A stretch of 64,000 nt of DNA from Cyclospora cayetanensis (Eukaryota > Apicomplexa > Conoidasida > Eucoccidiorida > Eimeriidae): assembly GCF_002999335.1 (NCBI RefSeq), contig NW_020312369.1, positions 62,001 to 126,000 of the forward strand, given 5' to 3'. The translations under genes were made by a program, and so were the position numbers. How positions within the stretch are numbered: position 1 is the first letter of the stretch; every line of letters starts with the position of its first letter. Below are positions 1-12,280 of the stretch, piece after piece. The notes beneath the pieces are model-generated. The model searched no databases. It worked only from the letters and a program-made list of their open reading frames with translations, and was not told where the DNA came from.

Positions 1-172
1 TTTACATATGCAAGAAAGATCCAGAAAAGCAGTGTCGAGATGCAGGGGTCTCCAACTGCCATCTCTGGAAAAGTGCGACGTTGTAAGGAATCTCACACCC
101 ACTTAACATGAATCCTGGCGATATTTTGTGCAACACTGTTTAAAATCAAGAGGCGAACACCAGAAAATAGGT

Positions 173-853
173 TCAAGGTAGTCCTACCCCGAATATCCCT
201 CCCCCCTCCTTGCTTACTGTTAGATTGTGCTGCTCCAAGTACAGCGCGAGGTCTCGCTCATTCATGTACTCGAGGATGTCGGAACTGGATGCATCGGGTC
301 GCGTTACTTTATCTTCAGACTCGTCTACGCTCCCCTCTGCGACTGCAGCTGCAGCCTCATCAGCCCCAGCACGTGTGAGGTGCACGGACACCTGGGAATG
401 GGCCTTAGTTACGGCGGCGCTCGCTTGTGACGCAGACTCGCAGACGGAAGAAGCATCTGAGTGCAAGGAGCTAACGAACGAATTAGCTGTAGTGGGGTAA
501 AGAGGAGTGCCCTCGTCCGACACAGGAAACAACTCCCCTGTACACGTCAAGTCGAGCGCTTGTACACTTTGCTGGCGTGTGTTTTTCTGCGTCGAGCTCA
601 AGCGATAATCAAGGGAAGCAGAGCAGGCTTGGTCTAGAACTGCCTCGGGGAGAGGATGGCTGCAGGGTCTGGTGAGGAGCAACACGGTGTCTGCCCTCTG
701 TTTCTCGGGGGTAGTCGCCCCCAGCGTGCTGCTGCATGGGGTGCCTGAGGGCACCGCAGGTAAGGGCACCCTTGCTGCTGTTGCTGCTAAGTTGTCGATT
801 TGAGTCCATAAAGTTGCATTGACACTTCCCTCATCAGTGCTCTCCTTGCCCAT
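173..853 (-). CDS. hypothetical protein, possibly 5' exon of a gene leaving the window
   Basis: An open frame of 226 codons starts at an ATG (853) and begins MGKESTDEGS. I do not recognise the product. It is rich in Ser, Ala and Thr and looks mostly disordered. The last ~35 residues are the exception: SDILEYMNERDLALYLEQHN looks like an ordered amphipathic helix. A GT (gtagga) just before the in-frame stop, after codon Gly-222 or so, could be a splice donor, so the gene may continue to the left of the window and the stop at 173 may be intronic. No signal peptide or membrane segment is visible. The frame is the longest here on either strand and has coding-like composition, but there is no homology support. 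Confidence 0.45.
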   Translation of the reverse strand: MGKESTDEGSVNATLWTQIDNLAATAARVPLPAVPSGTPCSSTLGATTPEKQRADTVLLLTRPCSHPLPEAVLDQACSASLDYRLSSTQKNTRQQSVQALDLTCTGELFPVSDEGTPLYPTTANSFVSSLHSDASSVCESASQASAAVTKAHSQVSVHLTRAGADEAAAAVAEGSVDESEDKVTRPDASSSDILEYMNERDLALYLEQHNLTVSKEGGGIFGVGLP

Positions 854-1902
854 CTCCGCGGTGCAGAGCCTCTGGCTTGGGGCAAGCGAATATGCAAAGA
901 AGCGGTTTTGGAGATGTTTACCTCAGTGACTCGCGGCAGCTGATGCGCATTATACTGGAGAATGAACGCTAATGCGTAAAAACGAAGGTAGCTAGGGCTG
1001 CCACTGGTGGAAACAAGAAGTGTAAACGTAGGAAAACCGAAAAGAGCAGAAAGCAGCTCTACATTACGGTCCCCGCTGGGAGGACTTCAGGCACGGCAGC
1101 GGCAGCTTTCGGGAAAAGGTGACTTCAAACACAATTTCCAAAGAAAATGGAGTGCTAGGAAAACGCGAAGGTGGAAGGAACAAGCAACAAAAGCATGCAG
1201 TACCCGGCAACTCTACTGCAGCAGGGAGGCCACGTCCTCCCCCTGGGAAATTTGGTACAAAGATGCCTCTTAACAACCTGTTTTAGTTTATTCATGCCAA
1301 TTTAATCCGCAAGAATGCAGCGGGCACATGTATAGCAGCAAGATGAATGATAAAGAGAGGCCTTCTTCCATCTGCTACCTCTGGCTCCAAGCACTGGTCG
1401 CCGCGAGCAGTGGCGTTCCACAGGGGAATGGGCTGTAGTATGTAGTGGAATTCTGACCTGCCGACTCTCATTTTATTCCCATATAGACCGCTTTAACGCC
1501 ATTGCATTGTATTAATTGCGGTTAACCTTATATTTTAAAGGGGACCGACAGACACGCCCTCCTAAGACTGCCGCGGTCGGCACACAAGGGCCCCCCCCGC
1601 TTCCCGGAGAGAACCTGTACGGTTTTTACGGAGCGTTGTTAGCTGCTCTTTGGCCAGCTAGACTTAGTAACCTCCCGCGCTTCAAGCGCATTTGTTCATA
1701 AGTGCGCAGCAAAATAGGGCTTTTATAAGCACTATTCACTTGCATGTTCGTCTAGCGTCGATATGGGGCACATCCGAGAGCACCCACCCTCCGTCGTGGG
1801 ATACCCCTGTTTTTGCAGCTCGAGCGCAGCTTCTTCCTAACCGTTTGAAACGCGGCTTTTCTGAACTCTCTCGACTCCCCCGCAAGGTAGCTTCCATGCA
1901 GG
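854..1902. other. intergenic, divergent upstream region
   Basis: This lies between the minus-strand hypothetical and the plus-strand pseudouridine synthase, so it should hold both upstream regions. Short overlapping frames occur on both strands but none shows splice-consistent or family-like protein. I see no distinct promoter element. Confidence 0.5.
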
Positions 1903-4900
1903 ATGAAGGCGCAAACGCCGTGCGAAACCCCTCCAGCCGTTGCAGCTGCTGCGAAGGTAACCGACAAAAAAAGGCCGGAAGCGTCGCTTGTCATCGAGGG
2001 ACCAGGGCCCCCCATCCGTCGAGCCACGCGGCACTTTTGCGCCTTTCCAGAGCGTTCTCCTCTGTCAATCACTGCCCCTACAATCGAGGCTGACGGCGTG
2101 CCTGGGGAGTCGGCGCCAGTAGTTGCATCGGAGAGACTCCTGACCGTCATTCCACCCTACTGGAATCTTTACGTCACCAACTGCAAGCTTCGGTGGAGGG
2201 GCAAACGGTATGTGCGTCTCGGAATATCCTATTTGTACCTGCACATGTAGAGCTTGTGCAGGCACTAGTACACTACATTGCAGCAGCTGAACACCTACCC
2301 CATCTGTAAATCCTGCTCTTCCCTCCCCCTTCCGAAGCCCGCCCGTCACAAAGATGCATTTCGCTACCTTAGCGCAACAAAATTCCCCAAAGTAACACAC
2401 CTCGACTGACGAGCAACCCTACGCAGGACGCAGCCATGCGCATCCATCTACGTACTGCAGTTCTTGCACGGTTGCTTCGATGACTAGATATGTGCACACA
2501 TACACAAATATGCATATAGACGTTTGTTTGCAGATGTAAGTGTGTGTATGTATGTGTATGTATGTATGTGTATGTATGTATGTATGTGTATGCATGTATA
2601 TTGATGTATGTATTTGTATGCATGCATATTGATGTATGCATTTGTATGCATGCATATTGATGTATGCATTTGTATGCATGCATATTGATGTATGCATTTG
2701 TATGCATGCATATTGATGTATGTATATGCATGCATGCATATAGGTGTATGTATATGTATGCATGCATAATTATGTATATATCCGTCCGTATGTACGGCAA
2801 TATTTCGTACAAAGAACTGCATATCTTTTTGTGCGAACACCTTACTGGAGATCTGCATGCGGAGGGTAGTTCCGTAGGAGTATCCGCACACACCCATACA
2901 GCTGAAGTCTACTTGGGAGAGCCCTGTCTACAGAATGCATCTTGCGAAGGATCCTGCGTGTATGTGTCTATGTGTATGTGTGTGTTTATGTGTGTATGTG
3001 TCTATGTGTATGTGTTTATGTGCATGTGCTTATGTGTACGTGTATGTTTATGTGTCTATGTGTATGTGTTTATGTGCATGTGCTTACGTGTATGTGTGTA
3101 TGTTTATGTGTCTATGTGTCTATATGTATGTGTTTATGTGTATGTGTGTATGTGTATGTGTCTGTTTGGCCTCCCCCCAATGTTCGCGCGTTTTTGCTGC
3201 AGGCTACTGGAGGCTTTCACTTCCGAATTCTCGTGGAAGACTCCCCAGTACTTTCTGAATGCAATTCATAGGGGAGCATCCCTGCAGGGGGACTTGCGAG
3301 AGAGGGAGAATCCTCACTCCGAGGCTTCCATGCAAGCGCTCGCGCTTTGCAAGAAACGCATGCAAGGAGAGGATTTCGCAGGAGGAGGATTTTCTGGCAG
3401 CCCCTCGCCTCGACTCTTCGAACTGCTTCTACTGGTCAACTGGCTGCCCTGCACCGCTGATCAAGTGCTGCAGAACGGAGATGTCATTGTACACAACACG
3501 CTTGTCATGGAGGTAACTACACACGCGGCGTGCATGCAGAGGCTTCTAGGAGCAGCAGGCACACGGGGGGTGCCTGCGCACACGTGTGCTGTGCTGTCGC
3601 TTTTTGATAAAAAATCTCCTTCCTCGTGGCATCCGAGCGAGGCATCGCTTTGCTGCTGGACGCCGCTGAGCTGTACGTTGGAGGGTGCCGCCTGCCACGT
3701 GCTAGCTGGAGAATGCGATGCAGACACAAATGAGGCAGCTAGCAGTGTCTCCCCCCCTTTTCGTCTCCTCCAGCCCTTAGAGCTTGCCGGAACGCCTGTC
3801 ATTTCAAGCCCTTACAGAAGCGACGCGGCTGCAGCGAACAACGGTCTATATATATCTATATCTTGCATCTGTGCTGGTCATCTCCTTGTGGACGTCTCGC
3901 CTTCGCTGAACTCGCGCCTCAGCTGGCCTAGACGACCCTCTTGCTCGCCTACGCATTCTCTTTCCCGGCTGCGTTTTTCTTTCCTTTTTGTCTTCCGTCT
4001 GCTGCTGCTGCTGGCTCCATCTGTCTCTCTGTCTCTCTCTCTCTGCGGGAGGGGGAGAGAAGGGAGAGGGGAATTCGTGCCTTTTACCACTCTACAGGCC
4101 CGGTAGCACTTCTTCCATTTAAGCTTCTTTTTGGCTAGCTGCTACAACGTTCCCCCTCCACGCGCCGTCCATTCCGCTTACCCGCTGCGTCTATCGTCAC
4201 AGCTGCTCTCACGCATCATTTGGTGCGCGCTGCTGCAGCTAGCCGCTCCGAGCACTCCCGTGCAGATCCTGCAGGAAACCCCCGAAATTCTCTGCGTCTG
4301 CAAGCCTTCGGGAATCCCGTAAGTGTCGGATCAACAAAGAAACACTGCCGAACGATTTAGGGGGCACCACTTTTCGGAGCTTCCGAAGGTTCCTAGAGGC
4401 GCGTCTTCTGCCTCTCCACCTCTCTAAACTTTTCTTCCGCAAAGGCAAGGCGACATCTCGCCTCCGCTTGCTCTAGGAAATACCCAGCATGCTTCCATGT
4501 AGGGGCCAAGTGATGAGGCCGCTAACGTGCTGTCTATGCCACGCGGGAGGAGATTCGGAGGGGGCGCCTCTCTTGCGCAGTGAAAGGTAGAAACAGTGCC
4601 TTCCTGCTTGCTTGTGTGCGTGCTGGCACCCCTAAGTATTTGCGTTTATTGAAGCAGCAATTTTCAATTTTAGTGTCAGAAGGACGTAGGCGCGAGGACT
4701 GGATCCAGTCTCTCCATGTGCCTGTGTATGTCTGTGAATATGTGTCTCTGTGTGTGCATATATGTGCCTGTGTATGTCTGTGAATATGTGTCTCTGTGTG
4801 TGCATATATGTGCCTGTGTATATGTGTCTGCGTATATATGTGTCTATTTTGTTGTGACATCTGTCTCTATGGGTATGTGTCTGTCTCTCTCTGTGTGTAT

Positions 4901-7900
4901 CTGTGTGTTGCTCCCTTTCTCTCGCTCCGCATCTTCTTGCTATGGCCTGCTTCGTCGGTGAGGCTGCGCTGCACAGCTGAGCTCTTGCTGATAATGCGTC
5001 TCAGCGTCCACCCGCAGGGCTTGTACCGCGCGCAGTCACTCCTCCATCGGCTAAAGTCCTTCTATCTAAAGAATCCAGACGGTGAGAAGCTGCACACAGA
5101 CACACACACACACAGACAGACACAGACAGACGCACAGACAGACACAGACAGAAACACACATACACAGACACACAGACATACACACACACACACACACCGC
5201 ACTTGCAGTCCTGCAGGAGGCGTATCTGTGGACAGCCGGTGTCTGTCGGAGAGGACACCGTGGTAACGGTCAATGTTTGCCGCTGCACCTCGTCGCAGTG
5301 CCGCAGCTGCAGAGCTTCATCAATCCAAACGACTTTCTTGCAAGCCACACCCTAAAGAAACGCTTCTATAAGACAAACGAAGCAGCAGCAGGACGCCGAC
5401 GCTTACAAGGGATCTGCATATTACTTCAGGAAGCTCTCTCTCTACATCTATGTGTATACATGTGTGTACATATCTGTATGTATGTGTATGGCTATGTGGA
5501 TCACGTTTGCAGTGTACTTACATCCTATCAATCGGCTGGATCGCGTTACCTGCGGCCTCGTTATCTTCGCCAAGAATCGTAAGCGAACGCTTCTTTTCAG
5601 AGTTTTCCCCTTCGAGCAGCACGGCTGCACATGCTCACACGGCAGAGGCTTCCACGCGGTAGCACCCTTTATTCGTGAGAGAGGACATAGTAGACAAGGC
5701 ATGTTGCTGTCTTTCCGAAAGCACCCTCTTCTCTGCATGCGGGGACGTTGGACGCAGCGGCAACGGCCCGTAGTCTGACCAAGGCTCTCGCGGAGGCGGG
5801 AAAAGTCTATCTCTGTAGGGTAGGTACAGCACAAGTTCTTCTCCCGTTGCCATCTCTCTGCGGCTTTTCTGAGGGGCAGTCGAAAAACCTCCGTTTGTCT
5901 CGTTCTATGCACGTATGCAATCCTACGTACGCGTCGAGATCTCCGCTTTTTTCTCTCGCTGCCCTCTCCGCCATATACCTCACGGACAGTTCTTCATGCA
6001 GCGATTCTCTGATTTTTTACCGATGCTCTCCACCACAGTATGCATTTCGCATTAAGCCCCTTTTCGCATGCTCTTTCCCTTCCAGACGACGCGTCCGTTG
6101 CGTGTAAATATATATACATATATATATATCTCCACGGACGGGTTCATGTTCGTCGGATTTTCTCGAATTTTCGAGGCGCCTAGCGCGCACTGGGCCGCTG
6201 GTTTTTTCTACAGCAGCTTCTTCATAAGACCCTCTTTCTCCTGCTTTCATATCTTCGTTTCCATATGCCTTTTCTAGGCTTTTTTACTCACGCATTCTTA
6301 TGAGTCTCTCTTTTTTTGTACACCTCTGACGCGCTGCTTCAGCGGCTCTTTCGCCGTGCGGCCGGATGCCCCTGCGTATTGCAGACGCGCTGAGTTGCTG
6401 GCGGCGATGATCGGTGTGCTGTGAGCGCTACTTCATCTGCGCACGCAGGTGCACGGCCGCTTCGCAGACGTGTTTGACGCTGTACAGAAAGCTTATCAGC
6501 AGCAATCGCAAGAGCAAATGCAAGCGCAAGAGCAAGGGCAATTGCGAGAGCAAATGCAATTGCAAGAGCAAATGCAATTGCAAGAGCAAGGGCAAGAGCA
6601 AATGCAATTGCAGTTGCAAGAGGAGCAGCCGCCTCATGAGCCTGCTGTATGTGACCCCGGGTTAGGATGCAAAAGAAGGGCTACAGAAGGAATCGCAGAA
6701 TCGCTAAGGTTGGTTGCTTTGGAGATCCTGCTGCATTTCTTGTTTTGTTTCTTTGGGGAGCTGCGTTTCTTGCAGCGGTTCTTGGTTGGTGCTGTGCTGG
6801 AATTGCTTGTTGGTAATTGTGCTGTCTCTTGCTGCTAGTGCCATGCCACGCGCGGTGATATATGTCGAGGGGGCATGTAGACTGCTGGTAGGCTGGTGTC
6901 TTCGGACGGGTGTGTTATTAGGCGGCCTCGCTTAGCGGCGTCTGTCGGCGAGCGAGGCTCCTGTTGCGACTCCCGTTGCGTGGCGACGAACCCCTTGACT
7001 GCGGAAGAGGCGTTTTTCCCGCAGTCAGCTGCTGCACAGCAAGAGCAGGAGAAGCAGCGCGAGGTCAGAGAAGCTCCTGGTCCTGCTGTCGCTGCGCCTG
7101 CGCATGCCGCACCAGCGACAGACTCCTCAGCGTGTCTCTCAGGGAGGGCGCAACGGCGAGCGATCAAGCAGAGACTGAAGCAGGAGAAGTTGTTGCTGAA
7201 GGCAGAGGAAGAGCGGCGGAGAGCGCGCCAGCGTGCTCTGAGACTTCAGTTCACAGAGCGCCCCTTCGAAATAACCGAAGCTGTTGCGAAAGGCCTCATA
7301 AGGCCTTTCGTCTTGGGAGGGGGTCCTCCAAATGACGCAGCCACGCCAGGCTCTCCCGCCGCGATCGCAGCAGCAGCAGCAGCAGCAGCAGAGCAGCAGC
7401 AGAAAGAGCAGCAGCAGCGGGAAGAAGGAAATGTAGCGGCATCGGCGGAGGCTCTGCTGAATGGACCAACGCCGTTCGTGATGATAAATGCCAAACTTCG
7501 GACTGTTCAGGCGGCAGCGATGCTTGCTGCACGGGAGACGGAGGCAGCGTCTTTCCCCCGTGTAGAAGCCTCTGGAGCTGCGGCTGCTTCCGTGGGTGCA
7601 GCATCCGAGGGAACGCAGGCAGTCGCTGTCGATGACACGCTGCGCGTTGCATGCGGGGCGAAGGAGGCGCAGCTGTTGCAGACGGCGTGGGACGAGGAGG
7701 AAGGGAAGACTGCGCAAACAGTCTTCACACAGATCGCCTTCTCCGGTGAGACGAACAGCACGCAGTCATATACGACAAGCTCATGTTTTTAATATCCTTG
7801 AAGCTTGCTTGCGCTTCTCGCAGCAGAAAGGCCCCCTCAGCAGCAGCGGGAGCGTTGGTTAGACCGCAGCCTGAGCGGGTTGCTCCCCATCTCTGTGCGT

Positions 7901-9665
7901 TTTCTGTGTGTTGCAGCTGAGAACAACAGCTCTTTGGTGTTGGCGATGCCCATCACGGGGAGAAGTCATCAAATACGAAAGCATCTAAAGCTGCTCGGAG
8001 TGAGTAAGGCCCTGGAGGGCGGGTAAAAAAAGGGAGCGGTGGGGAATAAAAAAGACTGCGCGTCACAGCATTAGACAGGTGGATTGATGGATGCGACATT
8101 TGCAACTCAGTACGCAGATATGCGCAAGGAGCAGCGAAGCGCACAGCCAGACACAAACCTCTTAAAGGCTATATGCACACCTCGATGTATCCCATTCAGG
8201 TTCTATGGCCGTCTAACTTATTGTTGAGCCTCATAAACACATTTTACAGCCGAAAATAGAAGCGCTTTAAAATTAAGGCTTATGTCTTGCATGCTGCGTT
8301 CCTTGGGCCTTTACGTTGCTGCAGCACTGCATCGTTGGTGATTCGCTGTATGCGAGGCAGCGGCAGCAAAAGCAGCAAAAAGAGAAGCAGCAGGAAGAGC
8401 AGAAAGAGATGCAGCAGAAAGAGCAACAGCAGGTGCAGGATACCAACATCGCGGAAGCTGAGAGTCTGGCCAGGGGGGAGCCTGCGGTGCAGGACGCGTA
8501 TTACTCCTTCGAGCGTGGCGCTTTGAAGCCTCAAGGTACTTGTTCTATGCATTGGTAGTAGCGCTTTTAACCAGGAAAGAAAGCAACGGCAGAGGCTCAG
8601 GTAGCCGCAAAACTCAACTGTCTAGTGCGGGGAACGAACAAGGTGCAGTACAGAAGGCGTATAAGTTGGGATGTGTGTGCAAGTGCTTGTGCCTGCGTTG
8701 CCTGTTGGATTGCCTGTTTCCTTCTCTGCATGTATATATATATATACCGCCATAGCTTGCGTGCTGCTCACGTGAACGGCATTTGCGAGTGGTATGTCTG
8801 GCATGCGCATGCTTTTTCAGAGTGGAGGGTGCGCTTTTGTATAGACGAGGTGTTGCACTTGCTGCCGTGCTGCTGCAACCCCGCGGCAGCCGAACAAAAC
8901 GCTACGAAGGGAGAAGCGAAAGCGGAAAATGCGACAGGGTGCGAGAGGAGCACCGAGTGGCATTTGAACTTCGTTGCGCAAGCTGTCCAGTCTGCTGGGG
9001 GCCAAGTCCAAGTGCACTTGACGGTTCCGCCGCAAATCGAGGTAAGGGGATGAAAAAAGGCATCGAGGCTCGCAGCAGTTGTGCAAGACATAAGCTAGCA
9101 GGAGAAGCCAGGTGTGCAGTCATGAAGGAAGCGAAATGTGACACAGAGCGACATCCTTAATTGCTAGAAACACAAGGAGAGAGAGCTGGAAAGTGACGCA
9201 CGGGGAGCGGAAGTGCGAGTCGAGAAAATTGCAAAACAAGGCCTATGACGCTGCTGACTTGATGGGCTATGCCGCCTTGTTCGTGCTTGGGGGCTTCCAT
9301 ATTCGTGCAGTTATTTTGGAGTCTCTAAAGCGCATGCGCAGTTTGCATGCGTGTAGGCGGCTCCTCTGGGTATTAGTGTGCTGCCTTTCTCTCAGGTAGT
9401 GTACAGACTCGAGGAGCCGGATGCAATTTGCCTCTTCGCCTTGTTCTACACATTCTCGTTAGGAAAATCCACGGAGCAGGGGCAGCAAGACGAAGCCTCA
9501 CAGCAAGGGGGCGAGGTGACCTTTAGCAGTCTCGAAGCGCCCCCTCCGTGGGCATGGGAACCGTTGCGGAGTCTGAAAGAACCGTTAAGAGAGGCGTTGC
9601 CAAAGCTGGCGCGAATCAAGGCTCATGTGTTGCAGCAGCACCAATCGCAGGGGGTTGGCCTTTAG
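1903..9665 (+). CDS. RluA-family RNA pseudouridine synthase with large Gln/Ala-rich insertion
   Basis: The enzyme isomerises uridine to pseudouridine in RNA (eukaryotic RluA/PUS9/RPUSD type). I read 12 phase-consistent exons: 1903-2207, 3203-3512, 4239-4318, 5005-5081, 5513-5578, 5758-5819, 6449-6646, 7025-7745, 7917-7999, 8325-8535, 8821-9041 and 9396-9665, giving 867 residues. An S4-like N-terminal part carries YWNLYVTNCKLRWRGKR and LLEAFTSEF. Next come ILCVCKPSGIPVHP (~220-240) and the catalytic motif HPINRLDRVTCGLVIFAKN, whose Asp (~267) is the expected nucleophile. KVYLCRVHGRF follows, and PITGRSHQIRKHL (~617-630) is the conserved closing motif, followed by HCIVGDSLYA. Between VHGRF and TVFTQIAFS lies an insertion of about 290 residues made of QEQMQ and poly-Ala stretches, where bacterial relatives have a few tens. 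A C-terminal ~225-residue extension is unassigned. RNA target and compartment cannot be told. The boundaries of exons 7 and 8 are the least certain. Confidence 0.9.
2590..2737. repeat. 28-bp tandem repeat, about 5 copies
   Basis: It lies in intron 1 of the pseudouridine synthase gene. The unit contains ATATTGATGTATGCATTTG followed by TATGCATGC, so each copy carries a TGCATGCA-like palindrome. Spacing between copies is exactly 28 bases. It is flanked by simpler TATG repeats from about 2530 to 2780. Confidence 0.9.
2955..3165. repeat. TGTGTATG/TGTCTATG microsatellite
   Basis: A degenerate six-base repeat (TGTGTA, TGTCTA, TGTTTA) at the 3' end of intron 1 of the pseudouridine synthase gene. Apparent open frames over it (MCLCVCV-type peptides) are repeat artefacts. 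Confidence 0.9.
4712..4905. repeat. TGTGTCTCTGTG-type microsatellite with ~46-bp higher-order unit
   Basis: An intronic repeat in the pseudouridine synthase gene. A longer segment containing CTGTGAATATGTGTCTCTGTG is present twice in succession before degenerating into TATGTGTC units. Confidence 0.85.
5092..5198. repeat. ACAGAC/ACACAC microsatellite
   Basis: A purine-rich ACAGACAC repeat that starts about 10 bases after the exon 4 donor of the pseudouridine synthase gene. Confidence 0.9.
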
Positions 9666-10953
9666 GCCATGTTGGAAAAAAATGAAACGGAGGGCAGACA
9701 GGCAGGCAGGCAGACAGGCAAGCAGGCAGACAGGCAGGCAGACAGGCAGACAGGCAGGCAGGCAGACAGGCAAGCAGGCAGACAGGCAGACAGGCAGGCA
9801 GACAGGCAAGCAGGCAGACAGGCAGACAGGCAGGCAGACAGGCAGCCAGCTTCTCAAGTGCTTTCGAAGAAAGTGCCATAGTGACAGGAGGCCTGTAGCG
9901 GAGGCACTTCCCAGAATTTTCCTGTCGTTTCACCGTCAAAGCAGCGTGATTGTGGTCGTAATGGCGTCCTCCGCACAGGGGTCGCTGCGGGGTAGGCTTC
10001 TTCTGTCTACGGCTGAAAGGAGAAATTTCGACTGAATGACTTTTTTCTGCATGCTGTGTGTGGCCCATGAGACGTTCCTTCCCGCCTCTTCTTCCCACAG
10101 TAAAAACGTCTGCGCACTGAGAGACGTTGCAGTTGTAGGGGGCTGCCGTGAAACGGCAGCAGGCACTGCGGGAGTCTTTCAAAGGAGGACAGCGGCACAC
10201 AAGGAAGGCCGTGAACTTTACGTGCAGCACGTCCTTAGTTGGCAGATGAGATGCATCTTGATCTGTGTAAATCTATTTGAATCGGGGGAGAACGGGGTTG
10301 CGTAAGACAGCCATCATCTTTGTGCTTGAATGCTCTGCACTGGCGCGTTCTCTGCAGCGGTAGATCCGCTTGCTCATGGGGTTCCCTACATGGCCCGGTT
10401 GGTTCTATTGCTTTTTTTCGCCAGTAGCTGCTAGATCAGAGGCTCACTAAGAGAGAGGGTGAGTCCCTAGAAAAACTGGCAAGGTGCTAACGCAGTTAAG
10501 ACTGCCCGCCGTGTGTCGGCTCCCTTGCATGCCGTAGGACGCTCTACTGCCCTAAGCGTAGCCACCGAAAGTGCTCAAAAATATAAAACGATATAAAGAT
10601 GCGCTTAAAAGGCCCTCAGGCAGCCTGTGCGCACAAAGAGCAGCTGCCGAGCTGTCGTCGGCTGTACGCAGGGGCGGGGGCGGCTCGCCTTGCGCAACAT
10701 CCCTACAGAATAGATAGACGAGATAATACAAGCAACACGCGCGAGCGGCCTCTCCTAGTACTACAGCCAGTGGCAGGACGCTGACAGCCGTAGATGCAGA
10801 CAGACAGAAGGAGTTGCACCGAAGGGAGGACGGGAGGAGGGGGCCTCTTGGAAGGCTGCCTCTCCCCCACAGCTCCCTTTCTCTCTCTCTCTCTCTCTAC
10901 CAGGCTATCCAACCCCCTCTTCGCCTCCCCCGCCGACTTCCTGTGTTGAAGCA
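9666..10953. other. intergenic between convergent genes
   Basis: This holds the 3' flank of the pseudouridine synthase gene and of the minus-strand exon ending at 10954. It contains the CAGG/CAGA repeat listed separately and a short CT tract near 10,880-10,900. I see no gene here. Confidence 0.55.
9692..9845. repeat. CAGG/CAGA/CAAG tetranucleotide array
   Basis: About 150 bases of tandem 4-base units (CAGG, CAGA, CAAG) begin 27 bases after the stop codon of the pseudouridine synthase gene, so they probably lie in its 3' UTR. Longer sub-blocks of about 44-48 bases recur inside the array. Because the unit length is not a multiple of three, open frames appear on both strands and should be ignored. 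Confidence 0.95.
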
Positions 10954-11385
10954 TCACGTGTTTGTTGGTTCTGACTTCACAACAGTCCCCAAGAGCGCTG
11001 GATCTTGAACTTCCCCTTTAACACTCGTGGTCTCGACGCCTTCCCCCGTCGGTGTCGGTGAGAGCCCTGCATCCTGCTGCTCTTCAGCTGCATCGCCGTC
11101 CTCTTGCGCCTCACCCGTGAGTGGAGGCATCTCTTCTCTCTCGTGTAGAGGCACTTCCTCGCTATGCAGCTCCTTGCTACCCCCCTCAGCGATTCGCTCT
11201 TCTGCACGCGAATCTGCTGGAAACGACGCATCCGCGGCTCTCCCTGAACTGCCGTCCGCTTCCAGGGGAGACGGCTGTTGGGTTTCAGAGGGACTGGTGC
11301 CTTCCAAGACATAGCCGTGTTTCTCGAAGACGCGATTCCACAAAGCTTGCGAGGCCTCATAGGTGTCGATGTAGTCCTCATACGT
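10954..11385 (-). CDS. 3' terminal exon, probably of the YTH-domain gene
   Basis: A good acceptor (TGCATGCAG) precedes an open frame of 144 codons that starts TYEDYIDTYEASQALW and ends at a stop at 10954. The first 30 residues look like an ordered helix with conserved-looking aromatic spacing. The rest is acidic, Glu/Ser/Pro-rich and probably disordered, ending with VVKSEPTNT. It is on the same strand as the YTH exons and is the next good coding exon downstream. I could not find an unambiguous linking exon between 11,386 and 12,280; a candidate reads FAFEENESYAHRRSQFACW near 12,090-12,160. It may therefore be the C-terminus of the YTH protein or, less likely, a separate gene. Confidence 0.55.
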   Translation of the reverse strand, partial: TYEDYIDTYEASQALWNRVFEKHGYVLEGTSPSETQQPSPLEADGSSGRAADASFPADSRAEERIAEGGSKELHSEEVPLHEREEMPPLTGEAQEDGDAAEEQQDAGLSPTPTGEGVETTSVKGEVQDPALLGTVVKSEPTNT

Positions 11386-12183
11386 CTGCATGCATGCACG
11401 CGAACGCAAAAGAACGACTTTCGCTACATCCACCAGGAAAAAAGGCACATGCATGTGCGTCTCGCCTTCTCCACAGCCCTTCCGCATGCAGTATCGGATC
11501 GATGCTGATGCGGCAAGCGCGCGAGTCTCACAGGGGGTTGCTTTGCTGCCCCTATAAACACAAGCCCTCCGAAAAGGCGCTTTAAACCGACAACGATCGC
11601 AAAACACACGTTTCGCGCACACCACGCTTGCTGAGACAAGGCCCTGCGGTGTGATCGGAACGCACAGTCTGTACATACACCGCAACACATCCATGCATTG
11701 GCGTGGCGCTCACCATTTCGGTGAGATCTACTGGGAAAACTCGCATTGCTGGATTATTACTGAGCGCTCGATGTCCGTCTCCTCCTGCGACGATTGAGGC
11801 AACCGCACAAAAACCAACGCACGCAGCAACGCGCCGCGCGGCTCACTTGAACGCCCTAGCAAAACATGAGTGGCTGCGAAACACAATTCTAAGGAAACTC
11901 ATTTCGGATTGCAGAAGAAGCAATTTGAAATGAGGCTGCTGCAACTCCTGGATTTTTGCGTCCTCCCGCAGCAGATTTAAAAACGCGAAGACTCCCCATC
12001 AGACGCCACAGATGCAACCGACCGGCATTCTTTACCCCTCCCACACTCCTTCGCCCCCCCTTCCCCTCTCCCCAAGGCAGCAGCACTCTCTATCCAACAC
12101 GCAAACTGGCTGCGCCGATGTGCATAGGACTCATTTTCCTCAAAAGCAAAAGGGCAGGAGCGCATAACTAGAACCTGCAGAGA

Positions 12184-12234
12184 GAGAAAGAGGCAGGGAG
12201 AGACAGAGACAGACACAGAGAGAGAGAGAGAGAC
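12184..12234. repeat. AGAGAGAC repeat acting as a polypyrimidine tract
   Basis: On the minus strand this is a long CT-rich run ending in CTGCAG, an unusually strong splice-acceptor context downstream of the last certain YTH exon. Confidence 0.7.
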
Positions 12235-12280
12235 AACATCTGCCGCGGGAGATGCTACCGACTGCTTGTGCTGCACCCAC

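Noticed and set aside
2369..2897. Minus-strand frames of 114-174 codons made of HTYTYI/CIQMHTSI repeats
   Set aside because: They are translations of the TATG/TGCA microsatellite in an intron; no splice or family support.
5748..6107. Plus-strand 119-codon frame
   Set aside because: Only bases 5758-5819 are coding, as exon 6 of the pseudouridine synthase; the remainder is intron.
9585..10230. Long minus-strand frames full of CLPVCLPACL and plus-strand RQAGRQ peptides
   Set aside because: Both strands stay open because the CAGG/CAGA array lacks stop triplets in most frames. The array follows the pseudouridine synthase stop.
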